NCBI RefSeq assembly: GCF_001577305.1
Contig: NZ_CP014518.1
Location: forward strand, 1,178,001-1,242,000
Source: Sinomonas atrocyanea
GTDB taxonomy: Bacteria > Actinomycetota > Actinomycetes > Actinomycetales > Micrococcaceae
DNA: 64,000 bases
Reading direction: 5' to 3'
The position numbers and the translations under genes were made by a program. The notes under the pieces are model-generated. The model saw only the letters and a program-made list of their open reading frames with translations. It was not told where the DNA came from and did no database searches. Shown here piece after piece: positions 1 through 8,858 of the stretch (position 1 is its first letter; the number at the start of each line of letters is the position of its first letter).

Positions 1-319
1 CGTCCCGGGCCGCCCGCCGGGCCGCGAGCGGCTCGAGCTGCTCGCGGATCTCCGAGACGTCGGCCAGCTCGGTGATGTCCACGGCGGTCGCGAACGTGCC
101 GCGGCGCGGGTAGGAGACCACGAGGCGGTCCACCTCGAGCCGCTTGAGCGCCTCGCGCACGGGGGTGCGCCCCACGCCGAGCTCCGCGGCGAGCGCCGTG
201 TCGTTGATGGGCGCGCCCGGCTTGATCTCGAGCATGATCAGCCGGTCGCGGAGTGTCAGGTACGCCTGCTCCGCCAGCGAGACCGCCGACGCCGCATCCT
301 CCAGTGCTGTGACCGTCAC
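1..319 (-). CDS. GntR-family (FadR/FCD type) transcriptional regulator, C-terminus off the window
   Basis: The reverse strand from a GTG at 317-319 reads as an N-terminal winged helix. It contains EQAYLTLRDRLIMLEIKPGA, then a recognition region with GVGRTPVREALKRLE and YPRRGTFATAV, and continues into the start of an FCD-like ligand domain (ISEIREQLEPLAARRA-type helix). A strong AAGGAGG lies just upstream of the GTG. Only about 106 residues are present, because the gene leaves the window at base 1. It is divergent from glyA and the sarcosine oxidase operon, and dyads lie between them, so it probably controls that operon and itself. The effector cannot be read from the sequence. Confidence 0.85.
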   Translation of the reverse strand, partial: MTVTALEDAASAVSLAEQAYLTLRDRLIMLEIKPGAPINDTALAAELGVGRTPVREALKRLEVDRLVVSYPRRGTFATAVDITELADVSEIREQLEPLAARRAARD

Positions 320-381
320 CTTCCGCCTCCTTCCGGGACTGCTTGACTCCGTGTGATCTCAACCATACTATCGATCGCAGA

Positions 382-417
382 ACTAATATATCAGTTGATT
401 ATTAGTCAGATATCAAC
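382..417. promoter_or_regulatory. Overlapping dyads between the GntR gene and glyA (candidate operator)
   Basis: This AT-rich island in very GC-rich DNA holds ACTAATA at 382-388 with its inverse TATTAGT at 400-406. It also holds GTTGAT at 394-399 with its inverse ATCAAC at 412-417. The two dyads overlap. The position between divergent GntR and sarcosine genes is the usual place for a GntR operator. Binding is inferred. Confidence 0.5.
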
Positions 418-443
418 GTCGATGTCAGACCGAAGGAGGCATG

Positions 444-1760
444 ATGGAGAACCTTCTCGATCTCCCACTGACCCAGGCCGACCCCGAGGTGGCCGAGGCC
501 ATCGCCGCCGAGCTCCGCCGGCAGCAGGGAACGCTCGAGATGATCGCGAGCGAGAACTTCGCGCCCACGGCTGTCATGGAGGCCCAGGGCTCCGTGCTGA
601 CGAACAAGTACGCCGAGGGGTACCCGGGCAAGCGCTACTACGGCGGCTGCGAGCACGTGGACGTCATCGAGCAGCTCGCGATCGACCGGGCCAAGGCCCT
701 GTTCGGCGCCGAGTTCGCCAACGTCCAGCCCCACTCGGGCGCCCAGGCCAACGCCGCCGCCATGCACGCGCTCATCACCCCGGGCGACACGATCATGGGC
801 CTCGACCTCGCCCACGGCGGCCACCTCACGCACGGGATGAAGATCAACTTCTCCGGCAAGCTCTACAAGGTGGTCCCGTACCAGGTGTCCGAGAAGGACC
901 ACCGGATCGACATGGCCGAGGTCGAGCGCCTCGCCGAGGAGCACCGGCCCCAGCTCATGATCGCGGGCTGGTCCGCCTACAGCCGCCAGCTGGACTTCGC
1001 CGAGTTCCGCCGCATCGCGGACAAGGTAGGTGCGTTCCTTCTCGTGGACATGAGCCACTTCGCCGGCCTCGTGGCCACCGGCCTGCACCCGAACCCGGTC
1101 CCGCACGCCCACGTCACCACCACGACGACGCACAAGACCTTGGGCGGCCCGCGTGGCGGGATCATCCTCACCAACGATCCCGCGATCGCCAAGAAGGTCA
1201 ACTCGGCCGTGTTCCCGGGCCAGCAGGGCGGCCCCCTCGAACACGTGATCGCCGGCAAGGCCGTGGCCTTCAAGTTCGCCGCGACCGAGGGGTTCGCCGA
1301 CCGGCAGCGCCGCACCCTCGAGGGCGCCCGCATCCTCGCCGACCGGCTCACCCAGCCGGACCTCGCGAAGGCGGGGATCGGCGTCGTCAACGGTGGCACC
1401 GACGTCCACCTGGTCCTCGTGGACCTGCGGAACTCCGAGCTGGACGGCCAGCAGGGTGAGGACCGTCTCCACCGGATCGGCATCACCGTGAACCGCAACG
1501 CCGTCCCGTTCGACCCGCGCCCCCCGATGGTCTCCTCCGGGCTGCGGATCGGCACCCCGGCGCTGGCGACCCGCGGGTTCGGCGCCGCCGAGTTCACCGA
1601 GGTCGCCGACATCATCGCGGCAGCCCTGGCTCCCGAGTTCGACGACGAGCTCGCGGCCTCGCTGCGCTCCCGCGTGGCGGTCCTCGCCGACAAGCACCCC
1701 CTCTACCCGAACCTGACCCCGGCCGAGTCCGGGGCCTCCACCGAGAACGGAGCCCAGTGA
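444..1760 (+). CDS. glyA: Serine hydroxymethyltransferase
   Basis: This PLP enzyme interconverts serine and glycine with THF and 5,10-methylene-THF in the cytosol. The 438 residues match family length. Typical SHMT blocks are present: IASENF near residue 35, NKYAEGYPGKRYYGG near 54, and the PLP-lysine block TTTTTHKTLGGPRGG with the lysine near residue 231. There are tandem ATGs at 441 and 444. AAGGAGG at 433-439 is only 1 nt from the first, so 444 is preferred. It is the first gene of a sarcosine operon. There it would use the glycine and methylene-THF made by sarcosine oxidase to make serine. It may be a catabolic paralogue rather than the housekeeping copy. Confidence 0.95.
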   Translation: MENLLDLPLTQADPEVAEAIAAELRRQQGTLEMIASENFAPTAVMEAQGSVLTNKYAEGYPGKRYYGGCEHVDVIEQLAIDRAKALFGAEFANVQPHSGAQANAAAMHALITPGDTIMGLDLAHGGHLTHGMKINFSGKLYKVVPYQVSEKDHRIDMAEVERLAEEHRPQLMIAGWSAYSRQLDFAEFRRIADKVGAFLLVDMSHFAGLVATGLHPNPVPHAHVTTTTTHKTLGGPRGGIILTNDPAIAKKVNSAVFPGQQGGPLEHVIAGKAVAFKFAATEGFADRQRRTLEGARILADRLTQPDLAKAGIGVVNGGTDVHLVLVDLRNSELDGQQGEDRLHRIGITVNRNAVPFDPRPPMVSSGLRIGTPALATRGFGAAEFTEVADIIAAALAPEFDDELAASLRSRVAVLADKHPLYPNLTPAESGASTENGAQ

Positions 1761-2977
1761 TGGCGGACCTCCTGCCCGAACACCCGGACTTCCTCTGGCG
1801 CAACCCGGACCCGAAGCCCTCCTACGACGCCGTGATCGTCGGCGGCGGCGGCCACGGCCTCGCCACGGCGTACTACCTCGCGGCCCACCACGGCATGACC
1901 AACATCGCCGTCCTCGAGCGCGGCTGGCTCGCCGGCGGCAACATGGCCCGGAACACGACGATCATCCGCTCGAACTACCTGTGGGACGAGTCCGCGGCGA
2001 TCTACGAGCACTCCCTGAAGCTGTGGGAGGCCCTTCCCGACGAGCTCGAGTACGACTTCCTGTTCAGCCAGCGCGGCGTCATGAACCTCGCGCACACGCT
2101 CCAGGACGTGCGCGAGTCGGTCCGCCGCGTCGGGGCCAACAAGCTCAACGGCGTGGACGCCGAGTGGCTCGACGCCGACCAGGTCAAGGAACTCTGCCCG
2201 ATCATCAACACCAGCGAGGACATCCGCTACCCCGTCCTCGGCGCGACGTACCAGCCGCGCGCGGGCATCGCCAAGCACGACCACGTGGCATGGGCGTTCG
2301 CCCGCAAGGCGGACGAGCTCGGCGTCGACATCATCCAGAACTGCGAGGTGACCGGCTTCGTCAAGGACGGCAACCGCGTGGTGGGCGTGAAGACGAACCG
2401 CGGCACCATCAACACCGGCAAGGTGGCGCTCTGCGCCGCCGGCCACTCGAGCGTCCTCGCCAAGCTCGCCGGCTTCGACCTGCCGATCCAGTCCCACCCG
2501 CTCCAGGCGCTCGTCTCCGAGCTCCACGAGAAGGTCCACCCCACGGTGGTCATGTCCAACCACGTCCACGTGTACGTCTCCCAGGCGCACAAGGGCGAGC
2601 TCGTCATGGGCGCCGGCATCGACTCGTACAACGGCTACGGCCAGCGCGGCGCGTTCCACGTCATCGAGGAGCAGATGGCCGCGGCCGTCGAGCTGTTCCC
2701 GATCTTCGCCCGCGCCCACCTGCTGCGCACCTGGGGCGGCATCGTGGACGTCACCCTCGACGCGTCCCCGATCGTGGGCAAGGCTCCGGTCGAGAACATG
2801 TACGTCAACTGCGGCTGGGGCACCGGCGGCTTCAAGGGAACCCCCGGTGCCGGCTGGACCATGGCCCACACGATCGCCACCGGCGAGCCGCACGCCCTCA
2901 ACCTGCCCTTCGCCCTCGAGCGCTTCGAGACCGGCGCCCTCATCGACGAGCACGGCGCCGCAGCCGTCGCCCACTGA
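1760..2977 (+). CDS. soxB: Sarcosine oxidase, beta subunit
   Basis: This is the flavoprotein subunit of heterotetrameric sarcosine oxidase, which oxidatively demethylates sarcosine. A dinucleotide-binding fold AVIVGGGGHGLATAYYLA lies near residues 24-41. The block GIAKHDHVAW places a histidine at residue 173, the position of the covalent FMN histidine in characterised SoxB proteins. The C-terminal NCGWGTGGFKGTPGAGW block is typical. Length is 405 residues. The ATG at 1760 overlaps the glyA stop (TGATG) and has GGAG 7 nt upstream. An in-frame GTG at 1757 is the alternative start. Confidence 0.96.
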   Translation: MADLLPEHPDFLWRNPDPKPSYDAVIVGGGGHGLATAYYLAAHHGMTNIAVLERGWLAGGNMARNTTIIRSNYLWDESAAIYEHSLKLWEALPDELEYDFLFSQRGVMNLAHTLQDVRESVRRVGANKLNGVDAEWLDADQVKELCPIINTSEDIRYPVLGATYQPRAGIAKHDHVAWAFARKADELGVDIIQNCEVTGFVKDGNRVVGVKTNRGTINTGKVALCAAGHSSVLAKLAGFDLPIQSHPLQALVSELHEKVHPTVVMSNHVHVYVSQAHKGELVMGAGIDSYNGYGQRGAFHVIEEQMAAAVELFPIFARAHLLRTWGGIVDVTLDASPIVGKAPVENMYVNCGWGTGGFKGTPGAGWTMAHTIATGEPHALNLPFALERFETGALIDEHGAAAVAH

Positions 2978-3011
2978 GCGAGACAAACACAGCCCCGAAA
3001 GGAGCACGAGC

Positions 3012-3320
3012 ATGCTGCTCATCACCTGCCCGAACTGCGGGCCGCGGGACGAGACCGAGTTCCACTACGGCGGCCAGGCCCACATCGCCTACCCCGAGAA
3101 CCCCGCTGAGCTCACCGACGCCGAGTGGTCCCGGTACCTCTTCTACCGGGAGAACCCCAAGGGCGCCTTCGCCGAGCGCTGGGTCCACACCGGCGGCTGC
3201 CGCAAGTGGTTCAACGCCGTCCGCGACACCGTCACCTACGAGTTCAAGAGCATCTACACGGGCGCCGCACCGGCGGCGACCGGCGCAGCTGCAGCAGCCA
3301 CGAATGGAGGCCAGAAGTGA
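3012..3320 (+). CDS. soxD: Sarcosine oxidase, delta subunit (zinc-binding)
   Basis: This 102-residue delta subunit has the zinc ligands expected in the family: Cys6 and Cys9 (CPNC), His59 and Cys63 (HTGGC). The core RYLFYRENPKG and CRKWFNAVRDT blocks are present. The tail after residue 90 is an Ala/Gly-rich run. The start ATG follows AAAGGAG. It sits between soxB and soxA in the usual order, and its stop overlaps the soxA GTG. It holds the alpha-beta complex together and has no catalytic role of its own. Confidence 0.95.
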   Translation: MLLITCPNCGPRDETEFHYGGQAHIAYPENPAELTDAEWSRYLFYRENPKGAFAERWVHTGGCRKWFNAVRDTVTYEFKSIYTGAAPAATGAAAAATNGGQK

Positions 3321-6286
3321 GCCCCGCATCCCAGAGCCACCGTCTCCCCGCCGAGAAGGCGCAGGGCGCGCGGATCGACCGCGAGAAGGCCCTGCGGTTC
3401 ACCGTGGACGGGACAGAGTACACGGGCTTCGCCGGCGACACCGTCGCCTCGGCCCTGCTCGCGCACGGCGTCATCGAGACCGCCCCGTCCATGTACCTGG
3501 GACGCCCGCGCGGCATCCTCGCCGCCGGCGTCGAGGAGCCCAACGCCCTGCTCAAGGTCCTCCAGCGCGGTGCCGGCGGCGTCGACGAGTCGATGCTCCC
3601 CGCCCCCATCGTCGAGCTCACCGACGGCCTGGCCGCCCAGTACCTCGCGGGCCTCGGGCAGCTCGATCCGCGCAAGGACGAGGCGCTGTACGACAAGAAG
3701 CACGTCCACACCGACGTCCTCGTGGTCGGCGGCGGCCCCTCCGGCCTCACCGCGGCGCGCGAGGCGGCCAGGACCGGCGCCCGCGTGATCCTCATCGACG
3801 ACCAGCCGGAGCTGGGCGGGTCGCTGCTCTCCGCCCCCGCGGAGACGGTCGACGGCGTGCCCGCGCCCGAGTGGGTCGCGGCGGCCGCCGCCGAGCTCGC
3901 CGCGGGGGACGAGGTCACGGTCCTGACGCGCACGAACGCGTTCGGCTCCTACGACTCGAACTACATCGTGGCCCTCGAGTCGCGCACCGACCACCTCGGC
4001 ACCGAGCGTGCGCGCGAGCTGGACGCCCAGGGCGTCTCGCGCCAGCGGCTCTGGCACATCCGCGCCGCCCAGGTGGTCCTCGCGACCGGCGCCCACGAGC
4101 GCCCGATCGTGTTCGCCGACAACGACCGCCCGGGCATCATGCTCGCCTCGGCCGCGCGGACCTACCTCAACCGTTACGGCGTGCGCCCCGGCTCCGCCGC
4201 GGTCGTCTTCACCACCAACGACTCGGCCTACGCCACGGCCCTCGACCTGGCCGCGGCCGGCGTACCCGTCGGAGCCGTCGTCGACGCCCGGGCCGAGAAG
4301 ACCGAGGCCGCGCTCGCGGCCGAGGCCGCCGGCATCCGCGTCATCTCCGGCTCCGCGGTGAGCGGCACCGAGGCGGGCGCCGGCACGCGGCTGGGCGCCG
4401 TCGTCGTCCGCGGGCTCAGCGCCGCCGGCGACGGAACAGCCGAGCTGACCGGCGAGGCCGAGCGGATCGAGGCGGACCTCCTGGCCGTCTCGGGCGGCTG
4501 GAGCCCCGTGGTGCACCTGTTCAGCCAGCGGCAGGGCAAGCTGCGCTGGGACGAGGACCTCGCGGGGTTCGTCCCCGCCGGCACGGTCGAGGCGCAGCAG
4601 GTCGTGGGCTCGGCCCGCGGCTCCTACGCCACGGCGGACGTCGTGTCCGAGGGCGCCCACGCCGGCGCCGTCGCGGCCTTCAACGCGGGCTTCATCACCG
4701 AGGCCGGCCAGCACGCCACCGCGGTGTCCTCCCACCCGGCCGTGGCCTCGGCCCCGACCCGCCAGCTCTGGCTCGTGCCGGGAGAGACCGGCGGCCCCGA
4801 GGACTGGAACACCCACTTCGTCGACTTCCAGCGCGACCAGACCGTCCACGACGTGCTCCGCGCGACCTGCGCCGGCATGCGCTCGGTCGAGCACGTCAAG
4901 CGCTACACGTCGATCTCCACCGCCAACGACCAGGGCAAGACGTCCGGCGTGAACGCGATCGGCGTGATCGCGGCGGCGCTGAAGGGCGACGGCGACGCGC
5001 CCGGCATCGGCCAGATCGGCACGACGACGTTCCGCGCCCCCTATGCCCCCGTCGCGTTCGCCGCGATGGCCGGCCGCAAGCGCGGGGACCTGTTCGACCC
5101 CGAGCGGATCACGTCGATCCACCCGTGGCACGTGGAGCACGGCGCGAAGTTCGAGTTCGTCGGCCAGTGGCTGCGCCCGTGGTACTTCCCGCAGGGCGAG
5201 GAGACCATGGACGAGGCGGTGCTGCGCGAGTGCGCCGCGGTGCGCGAGTCCGTGGGCTTCATGGACGCCACCACCCTGGGCAAGATCGAGATCTGGGGCG
5301 CCGACTCGGGCGAGTTCCTCAACCGCATCTACACGAACGCGTTCAAGAAGCTCGCCCCCGGACTGGGCCGCTACGGCGTCATGTGCGGCCCCGACGGCAT
5401 GATCTTCGACGACGGCGTGACCCTGCGCCTCGACCAGGACCGCTACTTCATGACCACCACCACCGGCGGGGCCGCCAAGGTCCTCGACTGGCTCGAGGAG
5501 TGGCACCAGACGGAGTGGCCCGAGCTCGACGTGAACTTCACCTCCGTGACGGAGCAGTGGACCACAGTCGCCGTGGTCGGCCCGAAGTCCCGCGCAGTGA
5601 TCGCCAAGGTCGCCCCGGAGCTCGACGTCGACAACGACGCGTTCGGCTTCATGGCCTGGCGCGACACCGTCCTCGCCTCCGGCATCCCCGCCCGCGTGTG
5701 CCGCATCTCGTTCTCCGGCGAGCTCGCCTACGAGATCAACGTCGCCGCCTGGTACGGGCTGCAGGTGTGGGAGGACGTGGCCGAGGCCGGCGCCGAGTTC
5801 GACATCACCCCGTACGGCACCGAGACCATGCACGTGCTGCGCGCCGAGAAGGGCTACCCGATCGTCGGCCAGGACACGGACGGCACGGTCACCCCGCAGG
5901 ACGCCGGCATGGAGTGGATCGTCTCCAAGGTCAAGGACTTCGTGGGCAGGCGCTCGTACTCGCGCCTCGACACGGCGCGCACGGACCGCAAGCACCTCGT
6001 GTCCCTCCTGCCCGTCGATCCCGCCTTCCGCCTGCCGGAGGGGACCCAGCTGGTCGAGCAGGGGATCTCCCTCAACCCCGCCTACGGGCCCGTGCCCATG
6101 CAGGGCCACGTCACGTCGAGCTACCACTCGGCGGCGCTGGGGCGCTCCTTCGCCCTGGCACTCATCAAGAACGGCCGCAACCGCATCGGCGAGACGCTCA
6201 CCGCCGTCGCCGGGGACCGGCTCGTTGACGTCCTGGTCGGTGAAACCGTCCTCTTTGACCCCGAAGGGAAGCGCCGTGATGGCTGA
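3317..6286 (+). CDS. soxA: Sarcosine oxidase, alpha subunit
   Basis: This large subunit (989 residues) binds NAD+ and folate. The N-terminal ferredoxin-like segment has FTVDGTEYTGFAGDTVASAL and LGRPRGIL. The Rossmann motif VVGGGPSGLTAAREAARTGA lies near residue 135. The C-terminal third, from about residue 600, is a GCV_T/aminomethyltransferase domain with the blocks REVRESVGFMDATTLGKIEI-like, YGVMCGPDGMIFDDGV and SFSGELAYEINV. The released one-carbon unit is transferred to THF to give 5,10-methylene-THF. The GTG start overlaps the soxD stop (GTGA), which indicates translational coupling. Confidence 0.96.
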   Translation: MSPASQSHRLPAEKAQGARIDREKALRFTVDGTEYTGFAGDTVASALLAHGVIETAPSMYLGRPRGILAAGVEEPNALLKVLQRGAGGVDESMLPAPIVELTDGLAAQYLAGLGQLDPRKDEALYDKKHVHTDVLVVGGGPSGLTAAREAARTGARVILIDDQPELGGSLLSAPAETVDGVPAPEWVAAAAAELAAGDEVTVLTRTNAFGSYDSNYIVALESRTDHLGTERARELDAQGVSRQRLWHIRAAQVVLATGAHERPIVFADNDRPGIMLASAARTYLNRYGVRPGSAAVVFTTNDSAYATALDLAAAGVPVGAVVDARAEKTEAALAAEAAGIRVISGSAVSGTEAGAGTRLGAVVVRGLSAAGDGTAELTGEAERIEADLLAVSGGWSPVVHLFSQRQGKLRWDEDLAGFVPAGTVEAQQVVGSARGSYATADVVSEGAHAGAVAAFNAGFITEAGQHATAVSSHPAVASAPTRQLWLVPGETGGPEDWNTHFVDFQRDQTVHDVLRATCAGMRSVEHVKRYTSISTANDQGKTSGVNAIGVIAAALKGDGDAPGIGQIGTTTFRAPYAPVAFAAMAGRKRGDLFDPERITSIHPWHVEHGAKFEFVGQWLRPWYFPQGEETMDEAVLRECAAVRESVGFMDATTLGKIEIWGADSGEFLNRIYTNAFKKLAPGLGRYGVMCGPDGMIFDDGVTLRLDQDRYFMTTTTGGAAKVLDWLEEWHQTEWPELDVNFTSVTEQWTTVAVVGPKSRAVIAKVAPELDVDNDAFGFMAWRDTVLASGIPARVCRISFSGELAYEINVAAWYGLQVWEDVAEAGAEFDITPYGTETMHVLRAEKGYPIVGQDTDGTVTPQDAGMEWIVSKVKDFVGRRSYSRLDTARTDRKHLVSLLPVDPAFRLPEGTQLVEQGISLNPAYGPVPMQGHVTSSYHSAALGRSFALALIKNGRNRIGETLTAVAGDRLVDVLVGETVLFDPEGKRRDG

Positions 6287-6953
6287 GACGATTGAAGTGA
6301 CTGCGCCCGCGACCAGCTCCGGTGCGCCGACCCTGCGCCGCAGCCCCGCGGCCCACCTCGCCGGCGCGTTCGCCGCGGCGGCCGTCGCCGGTGACCGGGG
6401 CGTCTCGGTCCGCGAGGTCCCGTTCCTGGCCCAGCTGGGCCTGCGCGCGGTGCCCGGGTCCGAGGGGGCCGCAGCGCTCGAGGCCGCGCTCGGCGGCACC
6501 CTGCCCACCGGGCACGGGAGGACCACCGCCGGCGGCGGCTACACCATCCTGTGGATCGGGCCGGACGAGTTCCTCGCGGTGGCGGACGAGACCCCGACCT
6601 CCGCGGGCGAGGACCGCGGACCCGCCGAGGCCGCCCGGGTCGGCGCAGCGCTCGGCGAGGCCGGCACGCGCACCCCGGGCGCCGTCGTCGACCTCTCCGC
6701 CAACCGGACCACGTTCGAGCTCACCGGTCCGAGCGCCCGCGCGGTGCTGGAGAAGGGCGTCTCGTTCGACCTGCACCCTCGGCACTTCGCCGCCGGAACG
6801 GCCATCGCGACGGTCCTGGACCACGTGCCGGTCCTCGTGTGGAAGACGGGGGAGGAGACGTACCGCGTCCTGCCGCGCGCGTCCTTCGCCGACCATGTGG
6901 GCCGCTGGCTCATCGACGCGATGCGCGAGTTCGCGGCGCCGGAGGTGCGGTAG
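6279..6953 (+). CDS. soxG: Sarcosine oxidase, gamma subunit
   Basis: This 224-residue protein resembles the GcvT/YgfZ fold used by SoxG. Supporting blocks are VREVPFLAQLGLRAVPGS, ILWIGPDEFLAVADE, VVDLSANRTTFELTGPSARAVL and the closing VPVLVWKTGEETYRVLPRAS. The ATG at 6279 lies inside the end of soxA (8-base overlap). An in-frame GTG at 6276 is possible. It is the fourth subunit, in canonical B-D-A-G order. Confidence 0.93.
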   Translation: MAETIEVTAPATSSGAPTLRRSPAAHLAGAFAAAAVAGDRGVSVREVPFLAQLGLRAVPGSEGAAALEAALGGTLPTGHGRTTAGGGYTILWIGPDEFLAVADETPTSAGEDRGPAEAARVGAALGEAGTRTPGAVVDLSANRTTFELTGPSARAVLEKGVSFDLHPRHFAAGTAIATVLDHVPVLVWKTGEETYRVLPRASFADHVGRWLIDAMREFAAPEVR

Positions 6954-6956
6954 CCG

Positions 6957-7853
6957 ATGGCCGGCCAGGCGCGCGAGTACGTCCTGACGCTCGACTGCGC
7001 CGAGGGACCCGGGATCGTGTACGCGGTCTCCGGGTTCCTCGCCGAGCGCGGGTGCGACATCGTTGACATCAAGCAGTTCGGGGACCGCCGCGGCGGCCAC
7101 TTCTTCATGCGGGTCCACTTCGAGGCCCCCGCCTCCGCACACGGCGCCGCCGGCGCGGACGCGGACGCGGACGACGACGGCGATCGCCTCCGCGCGGAGT
7201 TCGCCCCGGTCGCGGAGCGGTTCGGGATGGAGTGGAAGCTGCGCCCGGAGGGCGAGCGGACGCGCGTGCTGCTCATGGTCTCCAAGTTCGGCCACTGCCT
7301 CAACGACCTGCTCTTCCGGGCGCGGGTGGGCGAGCTGCCGATCGAGATCGTGGGCGTGGTCTCCAACCACGAGGACCACCGCGGGCTGGTGGAGTGGCAC
7401 GGCATCCCGTACCACCACATCCCGGTCACCAAGGAGACCAAGCCCGAGGCCGAGGCCAAGCTCCTGGCGCTCGTGGACGCGTACGCGGTGGAGCTCGTGG
7501 TGCTCGCCCGCTACATGCAGGTGCTCTCCGACCAGCTCGCCACGAAGATGGCGGGACGGGTGATCAACATCCACCACTCGTTCCTGCCCTCGTTCAAGGG
7601 CGCGAAGCCCTACCACCAGGCCTGGGAGCGCGGGGTCAAGACCGTGGGTGCCACCGCCCACTACGTCAACGCCGAGCTCGACGAGGGGCCGATCATCGCC
7701 CAGCAGGTCATCGACGTGGACCACACGCACGCTCCCGAGGACCTCGTGGCGGTGGGCCGCGATGCCGAGTGCAAGGCGCTGTCCAACGCGGTGCGCTGGC
7801 ACTGCGAGGGGCGCGTGATCCTCAGCGGCAGCCGGACGGTGGTGCTGCGGTAG
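6957..7853 (+). CDS. purU: Formyltetrahydrofolate deformylase
   Basis: It hydrolyses 10-formyl-THF to formate and THF, and so recycles folate loaded by sarcosine oxidation. An N-terminal ACT domain (residues about 1-85, YVLTLDCAEGPGIVYAVSGF) is followed by a formyltransferase-type domain. Catalytic Asn204 and His206 lie in INIHHSFLPSFKGAKPYHQA, and Asp242 in NAELDEGPIIAQQ. An Ala/Asp-rich insert (AAGADADADDDGD) separates the domains. Length is 298 residues. It starts 3 bases after soxG and ends the operon. A folD gene, often present in such operons, is absent here. Confidence 0.94.
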   Translation: MAGQAREYVLTLDCAEGPGIVYAVSGFLAERGCDIVDIKQFGDRRGGHFFMRVHFEAPASAHGAAGADADADDDGDRLRAEFAPVAERFGMEWKLRPEGERTRVLLMVSKFGHCLNDLLFRARVGELPIEIVGVVSNHEDHRGLVEWHGIPYHHIPVTKETKPEAEAKLLALVDAYAVELVVLARYMQVLSDQLATKMAGRVINIHHSFLPSFKGAKPYHQAWERGVKTVGATAHYVNAELDEGPIIAQQVIDVDHTHAPEDLVAVGRDAECKALSNAVRWHCEGRVILSGSRTVVLR

Positions 7854-7867
7854 CCGCGGCGCCCGGG

Positions 7868-7924
7868 AAGGTCACCTCCCGGGGGCGTCCGTCCTGGCGA
7901 CGGCGTCCCCCGGGAGGTGGCCTT
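7868..7924. terminator. Bidirectional hairpin between purU and the DMT permease
   Basis: AAGGTCACCTCCCGGGGG at 7868-7885 pairs with CCCCCGGGAGGTGGCCTT at 7907-7924, with one mismatched position. The hairpin lies between convergent genes and contains the stop codon of the reverse-strand permease. No clear U-run follows. The arm includes one copy of the GGAGGTGAC-type unit seen elsewhere in the window. Confidence 0.7.
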
Positions 7925-8825
7925 CTGCCGTGCGGCCGGGCCTGCGACCGGCCCGCAGGCCCAGATAGCTGCCCACGAGCACGAGCAGGCCGCCGAGGAG
8001 GAGGGCCGGCGTGAGCGGCTCGGAGTCGAGCAGCGAGGAGACGATGACCGCGGGGATGGGCACGAACAGGAACTGGTAGGAGGTCGCCGAGGCGCTCCAG
8101 CGCCGCAGGACGTACAGGAACGCCGCGAAGAGGATGAGGGTCGAGACGACGAGAAAGCCGAACGCGGCGAACGTCGCCGCGCGCACGGGCACGGCCCAGC
8201 GCTCGCCGGCCAGAGGCGAGACCACGGCCAGGGCGGCAGCGCCCACCGCCATCCCCACGGCGTTGAGCGGCGCACCGGGGACCGGGGGGAACACCTTGAC
8301 CACCACGGCCCCCGCGCCGATGGAGACCGCGGCTGCGACCATGCCCGCGATGCCCAGGAGCGAGGAGGCGGAGAACGCCGTCGTGCCCGCCCCGCTGACC
8401 ACGGCGATGCCCGCGACGGCCACGAGGGTGCCCGCGAACCGGCGCCAGCTGAACCTCTCGACCCCGGCCCCGGCCGCGATCAGCAGCGTGGCGAGCGGCA
8501 CCGAGGCGAGCACAATCTGCGCGAGGCCCGCGTGCACCTCGCGCAGGGCCTCGTAGATGAAGCCGTAGGCGAGGCCGAAGTTGAGCAGGCCGTACAGCAG
8601 CGCCCCCACGAGCGCCCGCCCTCGCGGCCACGCCTTCCGCCCGGCCGCCGCGATGGCGGCGAAGACCAGGCCGGCCACGGCGAACCGGACCGCTGCCCCG
8701 AACAGCGGGTCCAGCTCCCGGTTGCTGTAGCGGATGGCGACGGCGTTGCCGCCGGTGACCACCACGGCAGCGATGAACACGAGGACAGTACGCACGTCCA
8801 CGCCCCGGCCGGCTGCAGCGCTCAC
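7872..8825 (-). CDS. EamA/DMT-superfamily membrane transporter
   Basis: This 317-residue protein has about ten hydrophobic segments in two EamA repeats. Repeat 1 spans about residues 12-140 (VLVFIAAVVVTGGNAVAIRY, then GALLYGLLNFGLAYGF). Repeat 2 spans about 160-300 (MVAAAVSIGAGAVVVKVF, then PALLLGGLLVLVGSYLGLRA). It probably exports small metabolites from the cytoplasm, but the substrate is unknown. The start is a GTG at 8825. The last 20 or so codons and the stop lie within the purU terminator hairpin, so the charged C-terminal tail may be an incidental run-on. Confidence 0.85.
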   Translation of the reverse strand: MSAAAGRGVDVRTVLVFIAAVVVTGGNAVAIRYSNRELDPLFGAAVRFAVAGLVFAAIAAAGRKAWPRGRALVGALLYGLLNFGLAYGFIYEALREVHAGLAQIVLASVPLATLLIAAGAGVERFSWRRFAGTLVAVAGIAVVSGAGTTAFSASSLLGIAGMVAAAVSIGAGAVVVKVFPPVPGAPLNAVGMAVGAAALAVVSPLAGERWAVPVRAATFAAFGFLVVSTLILFAAFLYVLRRWSASATSYQFLFVPIPAVIVSSLLDSEPLTPALLLGGLLVLVGSYLGLRAGRRPGRTAEGHLPGDAVARTDAPGR

Positions 8826-8858
8826 GCCCCCAGTGTGCGCCCCGGGCGGCGTTCCCGG

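Noticed and set aside
320..443. Glycine riboswitch upstream of glyA
   Set aside because: The leader is short and AT-rich with overlapping dyads and has no visible tandem aptamer; a GntR operator explains it better.
1981..6228. Long open frame of 1415 codons in another frame across soxB-soxA
   Set aside because: Its translation is Arg/Pro-rich low complexity, a high-GC shadow of the sox genes, whose products have clear family motifs.
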